DNA of 64,000 nt from Saksenaea vasiformis B4078 (GCA_000697055.1 JNDT01001313.1:62001-126000), one strand, 5' to 3'. Shown: positions 11,701 through 24,424, counted from the stretch's first letter. Notes: generated by a model from the letters alone, not told the origin. A program made the numbers and translations.

Positions 11701-11952
11701 ACAAGTTTTGCACTCTTTTTTTTAGAGCATGTACGCATCCTCTGCCTTGTCCGACTTATGACGATGGCGAGGACCAGTGGAAATGGCGTCGCATATGGAA
11801 CACACGTTCCAGGTCAAGAAATGCGAGGCGGAAAACTATACGTGGTCGATGTCAACGACATCGACGCTCTTGCTAGTGGGATGCCTTCCTGCGTGTCTGA
11901 TGACCGTATGTACTTGCGCCAAAATGATCCAAAATGCGTCAAAGTGAGATGA
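8767..11952 (+). pseudogene. tnp2-family (CACTA) transposase, degenerate
   Basis: Reading through the exons gives a tnp2-type transposase. It has an acidic N-terminus with an Met-Asp repeat, the signature FDMCSNGCKLF, then CGKPQYKERR, LLSLFVDGFVPMKRSSRNM, GDIPAASCLANHEGHNSKHGC, SFHGPLFFGFEEMHLLAPNLG, DWIDFLLYVVPTLV and a C-terminal block ending KLYVVDVNDID. Introns have good GT-AG signals (near 9376-9415, 9703-9751, 9936-9986, 10358-10421, 10668-10719, 10932-10986 and 11670-11725). The frame is broken by in-frame stops at 9217-9219 (TAG), 9606-9608 (TAA) and 9925-9927 (TAG), and by a frame change near 11447-11451. Otherwise it is remarkably complete, so it died recently. The final stop lies inside the right subterminal repeats. 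The start at 8767 is the first ATG in frame and is uncertain. Confidence 0.85.
8967..8996 (+). repeat. ATGGAT hexanucleotide microsatellite
   Basis: Five near-perfect ATGGAT units inside the transposase N-terminus, encoding alternating Met-Asp residues. They make an acidic, low-complexity segment. Confidence 0.9.
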
Positions 11953-11977
11953 AGTGAGACGAAATTGGACCACAGTG
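11915..11977. repeat. Right terminal and subterminal repeats of the CACTA element
   Basis: Contains GCGCCAAAATG, ATCCAAAATGCGTCAAAGTG, AGATGAAGTGAGAC and the terminal GGACCACAGTG. It is the reverse complement of motifs in the left array and much shorter (about 60 bp against 215 bp). Confidence 0.8.
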
Positions 11978-14060
11978 ATATCTTATTTACAATTTCCTTC
12001 CCTCTATTAGCGCTTTTCTTTCTGATTGAATATTTCCTCTACCCGATGACTTCTCCCATACAAGAGCCCTCTTTGCGTATTGGGTTTTTGAGATCTGGCT
12101 ACAGCGGACATGCCGAAATGTCCCAGCGCCAATGGACATAATAACAGACTTCCTTTTTCAGTTATTGCGCGATGGTTTTGTTCCATTGTTATCGTGCGTC
12201 GGAGCGATCTTACCGCTTTGATCCGATAAGTACCCTATGACCTATAGATGGATTTTAACTAAATCCGTTTATTTTGTTTTGAAATAGTCCAATGCGTGCA
12301 TGTGCACATATTATATATATATATATATAGCGGTGTTAATACGGATAAGTGAGTAAATCATTATCTTTTCTCTATTTCTGCAAGGAAGCAACACTTTCTA
12401 TCGATACCAAGGGTATGGCTTTATCCTCCTTTGAACCCAATGGTCTTTATCATTCATCCCTCGTTCATGACATTTTTGATATTACGCAAAAATCACCATG
12501 TCCGGAAGGGATCTTGTATCCTCCGATTAGGAAGAGCAGTAAACATTCGAAAAATGCTTTTGATAATAAAACAAATGTGACAAGCGTGAAGAAATCTGGT
12601 CTTCCTGAATACTACAAAGCCGAATTATATGTCCAGAGTATAATTCATGAAGGAAAGCAAATAGTAGGTCCTAGAAATATTTGTCAAACCTTAATTTGCA
12701 AACAATATGAAAAGAGCAGGCCGTCTCTTCCGAAATCTCAAATATGGTTGATCAATAATCCGAAGAACTTGTAGAAAATGACTAACCATTCAATTCATTT
12801 GACTTGCTAATTATGTCGAAACACTTTATTTTGAAGACACTTCAGAGACAACAAAAGGACGGATTGCCTCGCCTTTTATCCCTAGAGACTATGCTACGAA
12901 ACATTCATACTGATATGTAGAAAAACGTGCCGCAGTCTTTTTTTTTTTTTAGGATTGAGATGGAATCAGGATGACGCTGTTTATGTTGAATATAGAGATC
13001 AGGTGTGGCTTTAGCAATGATGGTGGATGTAAGATAGAGCAACTTTTTCTGTTTTAAACTAGCGATTTTGGTCCCACGCCTTGTGCCTCGTTTGAGTAAC
13101 AGAAAATAACGCAAGTACGCTGGTGACCCAGCTACAGACAAATTGAGAAGCTACCCAGGTCCTAACAATGTCTAACTGGTTGGCTTGCTTTGTAGACTCT
13201 TTTCAAGAGAAAAAAGGGGCAAGAAAGAATGACGCAAGCCAAGAATACCTGAGCAACCTCTTGCTTTAATGCTAAACGGTAGGAAGGTTTGGATGCATGT
13301 ACAATTTTGTAGTGTAAAATCTGTACGTATATTGCTTCTATAAGTGAAGGACATTTCTTGTCGGTCTTTTTTTTCCGTTCCAGGAAACACAGTTTCAGGG
13401 CACCCATTAAAAACCCGATAGGCCCGGAACAGCCGACATAGCGGCACATAGAAGGTGTGCACTAAGTGGAAGACCACCATTATAATAATTAGGTGGCAAC
13501 ATTAAGGCGGTTACTTTATGTAAATGAATTTATAGCTTTAGTTAAGCAATGGTTAGCTATTATACATCTCCTTGACGGGGGTCAATAAGGAGGTCTTGTG
13601 TACACATTGACTGCGCACTAAGATATGTAACCTCCTAGAGGCACGAAACAGAAAAAAAAAAAATTGAGATTGATGATTCTGCAGCAGAAATGATTAATTC
13701 ATGTTGCCGATCAAGTAGATGCAAGCACGCTGAAATAGGACGGTGCTGTGGCAAAAGGGAAGAGAGTCATATGGTAAATGGAAAGGCTTTCCCGATATCA
13801 TTGGCTTTCCCCGCAAAGAAATAAATTTCCCTGTTGGTTAAGAAGATGGCTATTCAAAAGTTGTTTCACTGTAAACCATGTTTTTTTGGGTATAGCAGAA
13901 GCCGCTAAACTCGATTTAGTTTAAGTCTTGACAAATTGCATCTGGCTCCGCTTCTGCTTATCTTTGCCCTGGGGTTGCCTTTTACTTATTAGCGTTACCT
14001 ATGTCCCAGTCGTGTCCCTCCAAATCTTAAATCATCTGTTCCACTGAATTCGTTGAAAAA
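11978..14060. other. Intergenic region right of the CACTA element
   Basis: About 2 kb with an (AT)n run at about 12312-12328 and one 120-codon frame (12415-12774), listed separately. Overlapping minus-strand frames at 13162-13480 lack splice context or similarity. No repeats or RNAs are seen. Confidence 0.5.
12415..12774 (+). CDS. Hypothetical protein, doubtful
   Basis: A 119-residue frame from MALSSFEPNGLYH to WLINNPKNL, basic and Ser/Lys-rich, with no recognised domain, signal peptide or membrane segment. It sits in AT-rich sequence between the transposon and the sugar transporter. It could be a small orphan gene, an exon relic or chance. Confidence 0.2.
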   Translation: MALSSFEPNGLYHSSLVHDIFDITQKSPCPEGILYPPIRKSSKHSKNAFDNKTNVTSVKKSGLPEYYKAELYVQSIIHEGKQIVGPRNICQTLICKQYEKSRPSLPKSQIWLINNPKNL

Positions 14061-14069
14061 ATATATAAA
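14061..14069 (+). promoter_or_regulatory. TATA box of the sugar transporter
   Basis: ATATATAAA lies about 50 bp upstream of the transporter ATG, a usual fungal position, and is followed by pyrimidine-rich sequence. Confidence 0.5.
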
Positions 14070-14114
14070 CACCGAAATTTTATATCCAGATCCACTTTCC
14101 TTATTCCCACCAGC

Positions 14115-15922
14115 ATGATGAGGTTGAAAGGGAAAGCTTTGTTTGGTGCCTCCACATTACTGGCTGCCACCGGCTTCTTGCTATTTGGCTATGATCAGGT
14201 AACAAACCAACATAAAGAAAAATGTACATCTCACATCAACTGGTTGTAGGGTGTCATGTCTGGCATTGTCGATAACCAGCATTTTAAGGACTTGATGGGT
14301 GACCCATCACCAGAAGTAACAGGTGCCATTGTCTCCTTGTATGAAATAGGATGCATGTTTGGTGCGCTTTCAACAGGTAATTTATCGAAGTTGCGTCATT
14401 GATTTATCTCAGCGGTTTGTGTGTTAGGCAAGGTTGGTGATATTCTTGGACGCAGAAATACGATTCGTTTGGGATGTATTATTCTTATGATTGGAGCTAT
14501 TATCCAAACTGCCACCTATGGTGTAGCAATGACGATTGTTGCCCGTATCATTACCGGCTTTGGGAATGGTATGAACACTGCCACCGTACCTGTCTATCAA
14601 TCAGAAGTCTCACCACCAAAATCCCGTGGTGCTCACGTCTGTTTCGAATGTTCTCTACTTGTTGTTGGTATTGGTATCGCATACTGGCTTGAATTTGGAC
14701 TTTACTTTGTTGGCGGCGAATTCGCTTGGCGCTTCCCATTGGCTTTCCAGAACGTCTTCGCCATCATCTTAATCGCAGGCACATTTATCCTGCCCGAGAC
14801 TCCTCGCTGGCTCGTTGCACACGGAAGAGACGACGAAGCCAAAGATGTCCTTGCACGTCTCTGGACAGATGGAGATATCACCCATCCACGATGCATGGCT
14901 GAATACGAAGAGATCCGTGATGGTATCGAACTCGAGCGACGAGAAAACATTTCGTCCTACAAAGATCTCTTTACGAAAGGAAGATTCAACAACCGCTATC
15001 GTGTCTGTCTCGGTATGCTCAGTCAGATTATACAGCAACTTTGTGGCATTAGTAAGTTTGATTATCAGGCGAGGAAATGCGTTAACACAGATATATAGAT
15101 GTTACTACCTATTATCTTGCGACGGTGATGACACAAGCCGGAATGACGGGTTGGATGCCAATGTTGATGGCTGGTGTAGATGCCATTGTCTACCTTATAG
15201 GCAGTCTTCTTCCAATTTATCTTGTGGAGAAGGTTGGCCGACGAAAAATCATGTTATGGGGTTTAGTTTTCCAAGTGATCACCTTAGTATTGATTGGAGG
15301 GTGTCAGAAAGCTGGTGCTGACAATCCTGACGGTCATGGTGGCAACGGTGCTGTTGCCTTTACCATGCTCTATAATTTCGTCTTTGGTGCTAGTTGGCTT
15401 GGCATGGCCTGGTTATACCCCGCAGAGATTTTCTCGACTGCATTACGTGCTAAAGGTAAACAAAGCGATAAAGTTTAAAAAAAAACAATGGCTCATCCAC
15501 ATATTTTAGGCAATTCTTTCTCCACAGCCGCCAACTGGCTTGGTAACTTTATCGTGGCAATGGTTGCCCCCATTATGTTTAAAAACATCCAATTCTGGAC
15601 GTACATCGTTTTTGCTATCATCAACGTAATCTTTATTCCCATGGTATACTTCTGGTACCCAGAAACCAAGGGACTGTCACTTGAACAAATTGAAATTCTT
15701 TTCGCTACGGACGACCTCAAGGAAGATGCCAAGTCGATTGCATCGCACATTGGATCCAACTACGATAACGAGAAGAAAGATGTTGAAACTGGATCAGTCC
15801 GCCCAAAAAGTGAACGCATGTCTATTCATCAAGATGGCCCTGTCGACCGCTTGGATCCCAGTTCCATTGCCAGTCAGGTCAAAGACGAATATCAAAATGA
15901 AAAAGGACCCAACTACAAGTAA
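14115..15922 (+). CDS. MFS sugar porter (hexose transporter family)
   Basis: A plasma-membrane sugar:H+ symporter or facilitator of the major facilitator superfamily, about 500 residues with twelve predicted membrane helices. The start MMRLKGKALFGASTLLAATGFLLFGYDQ carries the first helix with the GYDQ motif. Further signatures are KVGDILGRRNTIRLG, the helix-5 motif PVYQSEVSPPKSRG, PETPRWLVAHGRDDEA after helix 6, EKVGRRKIMLWG, WLYPAEIFSTALRAKG, and PETKGLSLEQIEILFA after helix 12. Introns fall near 14199-14249, 14377-14428, 15051-15098 and 15456-15510. The roughly 85-residue tail is hydrophilic and Ser/Asp/Lys-rich. Substrate cannot be fixed from sequence; helix 7 reads SQIIQQLCGIN, the QQxxGxN hexose-binding pattern. 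Confidence 0.93.
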
Positions 15923-18289
15923 AGATCCTGAGCATACAACTAGTAACATTTGTGGTTGGGCAGTGCCCAGGTATTTGTTATGTAGTCTACCCATACTTTG
16001 TACTTTTTATTCATTCTTTTTGTATCCTATTACACTTGTTCTTATTAAGTTACCAATTAAAAGCATCACGGTTAGATCAAAATATCTACAATGTTTTTAT
16101 TGTTTCGTATAGCTCTCCAGTAATATTTTACGAGCAAGCGTTAAAAAGAACTGAATTTCTAACAACAACATCCCTTATTATTACGCAATGAAAGCAAGTA
16201 TCATTATTCTAGATGCAGCATTGAAGTACGTTATTCCTGACAAACATATTGCATGCAGCACTGAACCATATTCTACTGCCTAACTTCCCCAAAAAAATTG
16301 TTGCGCCGCGAATCGGACCGATGCTCGCTACAGCTTTTTTACCGGTTTCCGTGCATAGATTTGCGCTTGCTTCAGCATAGCGACTACTTTTACATTACTT
16401 GGTGATGATTTTGCATGGACGCTTCCTCAGTGTCCCGGAGCAACTGAAAGTTATTTGTGGCTGCGTAGACAACATCATTTTATGACACTCTTTGCGATAA
16501 TAAACAACTTCGACGGCACTTTACTGTTTCCGCGCTATTCCTATTATACTTTAGATGACTTCCTCGCATTCGTAATTCAAAACTTGATCACTTGGAACCT
16601 TCGGAGGTATTCCAAGAACAAAGAAAGCTATCGCGGTTTTTCTTGTGGTGTCCTTTGATAGACATGTGATACGGGTACTGTCACAAGATCCAGGGCCTTC
16701 GGTCGTATGACAATTTTCCCGTCAATTGCTGTCGGCCGGCTAGATTTTGCGGATGATCGCAGAGTTGCACAAATATGATGGCTCTAGGATTTTAGAAACT
16801 GCGCCCGCTCTCGAGTACGGCTCAGGATTTGCGGAATCTGAATCTTACTGAATCACCTGGAACAGGATAGGCTGATCGAATTTGTTCGTTTTCTAGACAT
16901 CCAAGTAATTTACCATATTGGTCAGTGCACCCTATATTGCATCAAAAGGATATTTTTCCGTTGGGTGTTCTAAGATGAGTTTCAAATAGGAAAATTTGAT
17001 ATGTTTTCTGTTTTCTGGAAGTAACACCATAACATGATACAAATTTCTTGGGTTCCCACCAGCCTACTTTACGTCATTGTTATCATATTAGGAGTACGGT
17101 GTACCATCGCGGAGGAAAATTCTTCCCCACGGCGAATACTTCACACTTGATTTGTTCCCAAGGAGAAAAAAAGGTTGCAGATCTATCCCTTTCCTTGTTA
17201 CTTGTACATGAGAACTTCCTTTTCTTAAATCTCCTTAAGGTTAGCTGACCCTTTTCTCTCATTTTCTTTCTTTCTATCTCTTTTTTTAACCGTAACTTAG
17301 TCTAACAAGATTTCTGAGATTTGTCCATACGTTGCACAAAAACCGAGCTTTGAAGTACCTGTCGCTTTCAGTAATTTCGAAAAGTAAATCCTTGGGTATC
17401 TAACCGGAGAAAAAAAAACATTCTGGTTTCGGCAATATACTGCCGCTGGATCACAGTAAGTGAATCTTATTGTTCAGCTATTTAGCATCGCAGGCCTCGT
17501 TCGTCTTTTCAGTTTACAGGGTGGATATGTAGTAACGTATGACAAAGCTTCATCCATGTTGTCACCCTGTTTGGCATATACCAATTTCAGAAATAGTTGC
17601 TTCTACTTCTTTGTGCAAAGTAATATGCGAAATCCCAAGATGCCATATTGATTTTTAGAAAGGGACTATCGTCATATACTGCAGACGTGTCGGATCGTTT
17701 GATCATTAACGGGTCATGTGGACGCTTGTTAAACTTTGTAAAAGGAAAGAGCCCGAAATACATCACATGCAGTGTCTGTTCGAGAAATACGTTTGTATCT
17801 ACAGCATATCGATTGGACTATATTTATATACATTCGCACAACTTAAATTGTATTAGAAGCCTTTATGCAAAGAATGTAAATAATCACAGCATTTGTCATG
17901 GAATGATAGTTCGTCGTTTTACTTCAAAGTTAGCTCTGCCGTGCGCAGACATGCGGCGCACAACCTGCGATAGATGTGCCGGCAAAGGAAGTTCCTTGCA
18001 GGGAGGGAGTCAATTCATGATTACACGAGCAGAGGAGATGGGAGCGATGTGGCGTCTGGTGAGATTCTTGTTGTGAAGGATGAGCGATGTTGCGTGTGAC
18101 AACAGATACTTACCTGGTAGCGAAAAGGGAGTTACATCACAGCCAGTACGGTGCGGTTCAAAGGTCATGAAAGCCGAAAGTACGCATAAAAATACATGAG
18201 TGATCGTGTAAATAGCCTACCGGAAATGCTTTTCTGAGAACAAATCTGAAGAAAAAGAGAAGGTTCATGCGTGCTTTATAAACGAACTA

Positions 18290-18468
18290 TTCTGGATGAA
18301 GATCTCCCCTTGTCTTTGGGCATTTTTAGTCCTTCCAACAGGATATTTGGAAATCATCACATAATCACGTCAATGCAGAAAAAATATTCTCTTGTTTTCG
18401 ATAGAACATCTTCGTTATCTCGAGATATTTTTACGCCAAAATATGGGATACTGCGAAATCATCATTGA
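18290..18468 (+). repeat. Diverged tandem duplication (about 108-bp spacing)
   Basis: Two segments near 18295-18360 and 18402-18467 align over about 66 nt, both ending GAAATCATCA and sharing a TATTTTTA core, at roughly 60 percent identity by eye. In one frame they encode similar peptides ending GNHH and RNHH. Confidence 0.4.
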
Positions 18469-18480
18469 GGTACCTCAATG
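18463..18480. repeat. Perfect 18-bp palindrome
   Basis: CATTGAGGTACCTCAATG is its own reverse complement with no spacer, immediately after the second half of the diverged tandem duplication. It could be a dimeric protein site or chance. Confidence 0.8.
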
Positions 18481-19460
18481 CAGGGGTCAGATTATCCATA
18501 CGCGAACTAACTAATCCTTGGATTAACATAAAATGAACTACTTCCCAACGCGAAATCATTCTACTTGAACGTGTAAGGATATTTTAGTTGGCGTAAATCT
18601 CTATACAAATCCTATAGCTTTTCAGTAGTAATAATGAAAATCTCGCGATATGCTTGAGTAGTACATCTAGTTCCCTGCCATTCAAAGAAGCATCCTGCTA
18701 CCGACGTATTAGACCTGCTGGACAAACGAACATAGCGTTACATAGCACTATCGGTTGAGTAATTTGAATTATTTATAGATATGCTTGTTTAAAATGTCAC
18801 TGTATCTCTCTGTGCATTGACAAAATTCCAGTACATACAGTCAATAAAACCCACTAGCCTTCTGACCTATTCGATTTGTCCTATTATTCAAGTTTCCAAC
18901 AAGTTCATTTGGCTATTTCAGCACCTGTACACTTATAGCTGTGTGTTGTCTCAGAGATGTCGTCATTTCTCCAATACAGGATCGCACTTTCTAATTTTTT
19001 ACCTGTTTTCTTAAAAATGAGAACAGGTATTTAGGTATATAACTGACGTGATCATATGAGAGTTTGTTGATAACACATGCATCTGTTTCCTGCAGACTAT
19101 AGTAATGACTCCATTTCGGTCGCTGCCATCAAAGATTTTTGTATTTTATTTTATTTTAACAATAAGTATTCCAGTATGGTTCTGGATGCTGGACCTCGCG
19201 CTGCGCAGAAGTAAATTGGTGGCTTCACTCGTCGTGTTCTCTTGTATAACCTCTTTGTTGCATATTGTCCACATCCAATTTGTTCTAATTATTCTTTCCT
19301 ATTCCATGATACTCAAGTTATACTATTTGCTGAAGTATCTTGCATTTTTTTCCTTCCTTTTCTCAATTTGCCTCGCAGCCATCTCATATCTCCGTACACA
19401 TTTCACCTGTCAAGCGCAACTTTAAAAGTGGCTTGTGAAGCATTTCATACGGCGCCTGAA

Positions 19461-22400
19461 ATGAAGGTTGACGAGCACTGCAAGTTCAGTTTACCCTTGT
19501 CACGCTTGATGTCTTCACCCATTCAACCGCCACCTAATATACGGTATGAACAGCCTTGTTCTTTGATTGAATGCGGAATTAACCTAATTTAATTCATGTA
19601 AATACGTATAGAAGACCGCCCTGTGCTCCACTGTCGCAACCACAGCCAGCGACGTCCGCTCCAACGGCGTCTCCTTTTCCTCATCATCTTCCACCTCCAC
19701 CCATACCTCCAAGTAGCGCCTCTCAAGCACAACCACCATCGTCATTATCACTCCTTCCGCATAGGACCAGTGATTTGCCATATCAGAGCCCGATAACTTC
19801 ACCTCCCAGCATGTCCAGTACAGCGTATCCCAATCCACCTCCAGTGACCGCACAAGCACACCACGCAGGTGTTACTACATTACCTCCCGCAAGTTCCTTA
19901 ACTTCGTCCGTTGATGCGCACTCCACAAAACTTGGACCTACAACAAAACCTGTACTGCCTCCGATTCCTACGCGTGGCCCACCTTCCTCGCCATTCGCAG
20001 AACATGCTCCCAAGCCAGCTACCAAAGTACAACGTGCAGCAACACCACCTTCAAGCACTCAGTCACAGTCTTCGCAATCTCAAAGCGCTAATACCGGTTA
20101 TCGCCCACTTAACGTTCGTGATGCACTGACTTACCTGGACCAAGTGAAAGTACAGTTCTCCGATCAACCAGATGTCTACAACCGTTTTCTGGATATAATG
20201 AAGGATTTTAAAAGCCAAGCGTAAGTAAAGGGAGGAAACGATACTGAGCTGTTCGCTAATGTAGCGCTAGTATTGACACACCAGGCGTCATTGAACGCGT
20301 ATCTACCCTGTTTAAGGGTCATCCGACTCTGATCTCAGGCTTTAATACGTTTCTGCCTCCTGGTTACCGGATCGAATGTTCAACCGATCCACGAGAACCA
20401 GACGTGATTAGAGTAACGACACCTAGCGGTACAACAACCACAACAGGAGGAAGCGGAAGATTGAGATTGGAGCAAGAACATCCTATTTCCGGCAGTGCAT
20501 CTGTCGGACCATTTTACCAGCCATATGCACATATGCCACCGCCACCGGGGCCTCCAGGGCCTCCAGGCCCACCGTCCATGCACTCAGCTGGACCGTCATC
20601 GTATATGCCTGTGACTGGTCATTCACGACCTCCTTTGCCTCCGCATCAATCGAATTTGGGAAATCAGAGTTCCTCACAACAAGCGAATGGAAAGCGTGGG
20701 CCAGTTGAATTTAATCATGCAATCAACTACGTCAACAAAATTAAGGTGATTGCATGGATACGCACTGTGTAAACAACTGTTATTGACGCTGCCCAACTTT
20801 ATAGAACCGTTTTGCAAATGAGCCAGACACTTATAAGCAGTTCCTAGAAATCCTCCAGACGTATCAAAAAGAACAGAGACCTATACAAGAGGTAACACAA
20901 TAGTAATTATATGCAACTATCTCTAAACGGTTGAAAACAGGTGTACACGCATGTGCAGTTTCTGTTTAATGGCGCTCCTGATCTGTTGGATGAGTTTAAA
21001 CAGTTCCTGCCTGACATCACTGGACAACCTAGCAGCATCCTCCTTGATCTAAATGGACCTTCTTACTATGGTAGGCCAGATTTTAAATTCTTGACTGTGT
21101 TGACTGTTATCATGCCATAGGTTCTAAACGAAGTTTCGGAACACCACCTCCAAGTTCATCTGTTATACCTCCTGGAAAGAAGAAAAGGACCACTGTGGGT
21201 GAGCGTACAGCTCTAAGTGGTATCCATGCCAAGGTATAGTAAGAGAAACCTTGACTCGAAAGCTTCCGCTAATTGACTCAACTCTTAAACAGACTGCAAA
21301 AAAATCCAAACTTTATCACAAAGGTGGTATGGTTACGGATCTAGATCAAGCAGATTCGTATCCATATCCATCCTCGCCTTTTGATCCTGTGCGTCCCAGT
21401 ATAACAGCAGAAGAGGTGGAATTATTCGAAAGGATCCGAAAGCACATTGGCAACAAGCCATCCTATGAGGAATTTTTGAAGACGCTCAATCTATACACGC
21501 AGCAAATCGTCAGTCTGGATACGCTCATCGATCAGGTGGAAATATTCCTAGGCAGCAACAAGGAATTATTTGACTGGTTCAAGAGCGTTGTGGGACACCA
21601 ACCAGCAGAGAAACCTGTTGAACGTCCACTCAATGTAATTGCGAAACCAGATTTAATGCACTGCAAAGCTGTGGATAGCAGTCCGAGTTACCGCATTGTG
21701 CCAAAAGAAGTAAGTAACGGTAGTAATTTCCCAATGAAAACACCCATTCATTGTTCATCGGTGTGTAGTGGCAGACGCAACCCTGTTCTGGCAGAGATCA
21801 GCTGGCGTGGGAAGTATTGAATGATGAGTACGTATCACATCCAATTTGGGCTAGTGAGGATGATGGCTTCGTGGCTTCCAAGAAGAGTCACTATGAAGAA
21901 GCCATGCATAGATGCGAGGAAGAAAGGTATGTTGGGAACGGAAATGTTATGCTTTTTATGAGACTCATGGCTTGTACTAGATATGATTACAATCTGAATA
22001 TCGAGGCGAATTTGAATGTTATCGCTCTGTTAGAACCAATCGCGAGGAAGCTCGATGCTATGAGCACGGAGGAAAGGAATAACTTCCGTTTAGCTCCAGG
22101 ATTAGGCGGACAATCAAGGACTATTTACGAGCGAATCATCAAGAAAGTCTATGATAAGGAACGAGGCTCAGAGATCATCGAATTACTGTACAGCAACCCC
22201 GCGCAGGTTGTGCCTGTGCTTCTAAACCGACTGAAACAAAAGGATGACGAATGGAAGAAAGCTCAGGTAAGGAGAACATTGCGCCGAGTAATCATGCATT
22301 GACTTTCTTTTATTCTAGCGAGAATGGAATAAAATATGGCGCGAACTGGATGCCAAGAACTTTTATAAAGCACTTGACTACCAAGGAATCACATTTAAGG

Positions 22401-24424
22401 GCAACGATCGAAAAGCAATGGCGGTGAAAGCCCTCGTGGCAGAGATTGAGACGAAGCACAAAAAGCAGCACGCGCCAGAAAAAAGCATTGGCCCGTCCTC
22501 AAAGTCAAAAGTAGAGTACCAGTTTCGACATTCGTTTAAAGATCCGGATGTATTCAAGGATGTCACACGATTGATCTTCTTTTACATTGATCGACAAAGC
22601 GGTTTCACCAGCAGCGACAGAGAAAAAATCCGTACCTTTATTCGAACGTTTATTCCATTCTGCTTCCATGTTGATGACGTTGTGCCAGAAGGAATACTTC
22701 AGTACTCAGATGACGCCGATGACGATGAAATGCAAGATGACGATGATGATACGCATTCGACAAACACCGAAGATTCGGAATCTGACATTGGTCGTTCACC
22801 AAGCATGCGAAGCATGTCACCTTCAAAACGACGCAACGGAAGAGGTGGCAGGAACCACCAGGAAGAGGAGGCTACAATGGATCTTCTTCGTGACGTTTTG
22901 ACAAAAAATCGAGCGCCAATGGATGATGCTGATGGCATGATGAATGCCAATGCCGCACCGAAATCACCCTCGGCACCACGAGAGTCCACGCCAGTTGCTG
23001 ATAATGATACACCGATCAAAACGGAGCAAATTGAAGAGGCGACCACTCAGGCATTTTCAGCTGCCCCTGGAACGGATGATAATTCACCTTTGCAAGCAGA
23101 GAATACGTACAGCACATCTAACACAGTGGAAGACGAAGGAGGTAAACTACTTGCAGCGGCGGCAGTTGCCACAGCCCCAGGATTGCGGCGACGAACAGCG
23201 TACAGTTTCTTCTGTAATACTACTTTTTACTGCTTTTTCAGACTTTACGAAGTACGTGGCACCTATTTAGAATTACTATCGTACTTACTTGTTTTTAGAT
23301 GGTCTATTCACGCCTGTTGAAAATGAAGATGCTGGATGCGGAAACCCTTAACGATCCAAGAAAAGGAAAGAAAGTCAACAAAGTAGCATCGGATCTTGGT
23401 CTTTACAGCACTCGCTATGATGGTAAGAACCGACTCGAGAGAAAGAATTCAGTAACTGACGACTTTTGTCAGACATTGATTTGTCAAACGGTGGTTATCA
23501 CTGTGTTTTGGATCTTATTGATCGATTCTTTGATGGTGAACTGGATCAAGCAACGTTCGAAGATAGCGTGCGCTACATTTTCCCAACGCAAGCTTACGAA
23601 CTTTTTACCATCGACAAGTTGACCCATGCAGTGATTAAGCAGGTACGAATGGCTTCTTTTTTTTTTGGAATCACAAGGAAAGCTTACGACGTTGAGCAGA
23701 TTCAAGCAATCACAGTGGATAACAAGTCGGTAGAATTAATTCGACTTTTCCGCAGCGACCAAAATCTAGAGTCTACGTCTCCAAGGATCATGTCAGTATA
23801 TCGTTTGAGAGCAGAAGAGATTGTTGGACCGGATGAAAATCTCTACAAGATTAGCTTTGTAAGTTGGATAGGAAGATCTTGATGAACTTAGATGAACTTA
23901 AACCAACGATGTGTATAGGATACCGATGTTGCTATCATGACGATCCAATTGCTGGACAAGGACGACTATATGCTTGAACCAACTGCAAAAGATCGATACG
24001 AGGATTACGTGGCAAGTTACATGAATTGGTTAGAGACAACCGAAGGTATAAATGCCGGACTTATGAAGCCCACGTTCCTGCGTCGGTAAGTGACGAAAGA
24101 CTCAGGTTACATGAAGACTCATGTTCCCTTTCTAGGAGTCTGCGACCGCAAGATGACCATCTCAATGAGATCTATGTACGATCACGGCTACAGTACAAAA
24201 TTGACCAGGATACCTATCATATGTATTATATTGTTGGTTCAGAGGATATATTTATAAGGCCGCGCTCTAATCCGGAGACAGCGACAGCCTTGCTGCGATC
24301 AACGAAGTGGAACGAATGGCTGGAATCATCTAGTACAGGATGGGCCACAGGTCTTGATGAGACCAGCAAAGACGCAATGGAAACTGAAGCACGCAAATTG
24401 CTCAACGGGCAAGATGAACTGTAG
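19461..24424 (+). CDS. SIN3: SIN3 histone deacetylase complex scaffold
   Basis: Nuclear corepressor that bridges DNA-bound factors to the Rpd3-type deacetylase. A long Pro/Ser-rich N-terminus precedes PAH1 ([19 protein letters not shown], exons to about 20340) and PAH2 ([16 protein letters not shown] plus [17 protein letters not shown], about 20700-21010). PAH3 follows ([29 protein letters not shown], about 21400-21590). The HDAC-interacting region has [40 protein letters not shown] and [20 protein letters not shown]. An acidic/Ser linker lies near 22700-23200, and the Sin3 C-terminal module ends KLLNGQDEL. More than a dozen short introns fit by frame. The start at 19461 ([10 protein letters not shown]) is the best local ATG but an upstream first exon is possible. 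Confidence 0.92.

Larger units (their letters stand above)
7216..11977. mobile_element. CACTA-type (En/Spm-like) DNA transposon, tnp2 family, decayed
   Basis: Inward from the left end the sequence reads CACTGGTCCGGTTTTGTCGC. Inward from the right end on the other strand it reads CACTGTGGTCCAATTTCGTC. Both termini are therefore of the CACTG/CACTA class and similar for about 20 bp beyond. Flanking triplets are aga (7213-7215) and ata (11978-11980), compatible with a mutated 3-bp target duplication but not proof of one. Inside lie subterminal arrays of a GCGTCAAAATG-like unit, a three-exon gene on the minus strand (7588-8455) and a tnp2-type transposase on the plus strand (8767-11952). Two divergent genes between repeat-rich ends is the classic En/Spm layout. 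The transposase carries stops and a frameshift, so this copy is probably not autonomous. Confidence 0.8.
15923..19460. other. Gene-poor region between sugar transporter and SIN3
   Basis: About 3.5 kb, AT-rich, with many short frames but none with recognisable domains or a coherent exon chain. A diverged tandem duplication and a perfect palindrome lie at 18.3-18.5 kb. A hydrophobic frame at 19105-19425 is probably a by-product of T-rich sequence in the SIN3 5' flank. Confidence 0.5.

Noticed and set aside
13162..13480. Two overlapping minus-strand frames of about 100 codons
   Set aside because: They overlap each other in different frames and neither resembles a protein family.
17648..18076. 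142-codon frame with several Cys residues
   Set aside because: Starts without ATG, Cys spacing fits no zinc motif, and no exons join it.
19105..19425. Hydrophobic 106-codon frame that could be a membrane protein
   Set aside because: T-rich DNA encodes such frames by chance; no exon partner, and it abuts the SIN3 start region.
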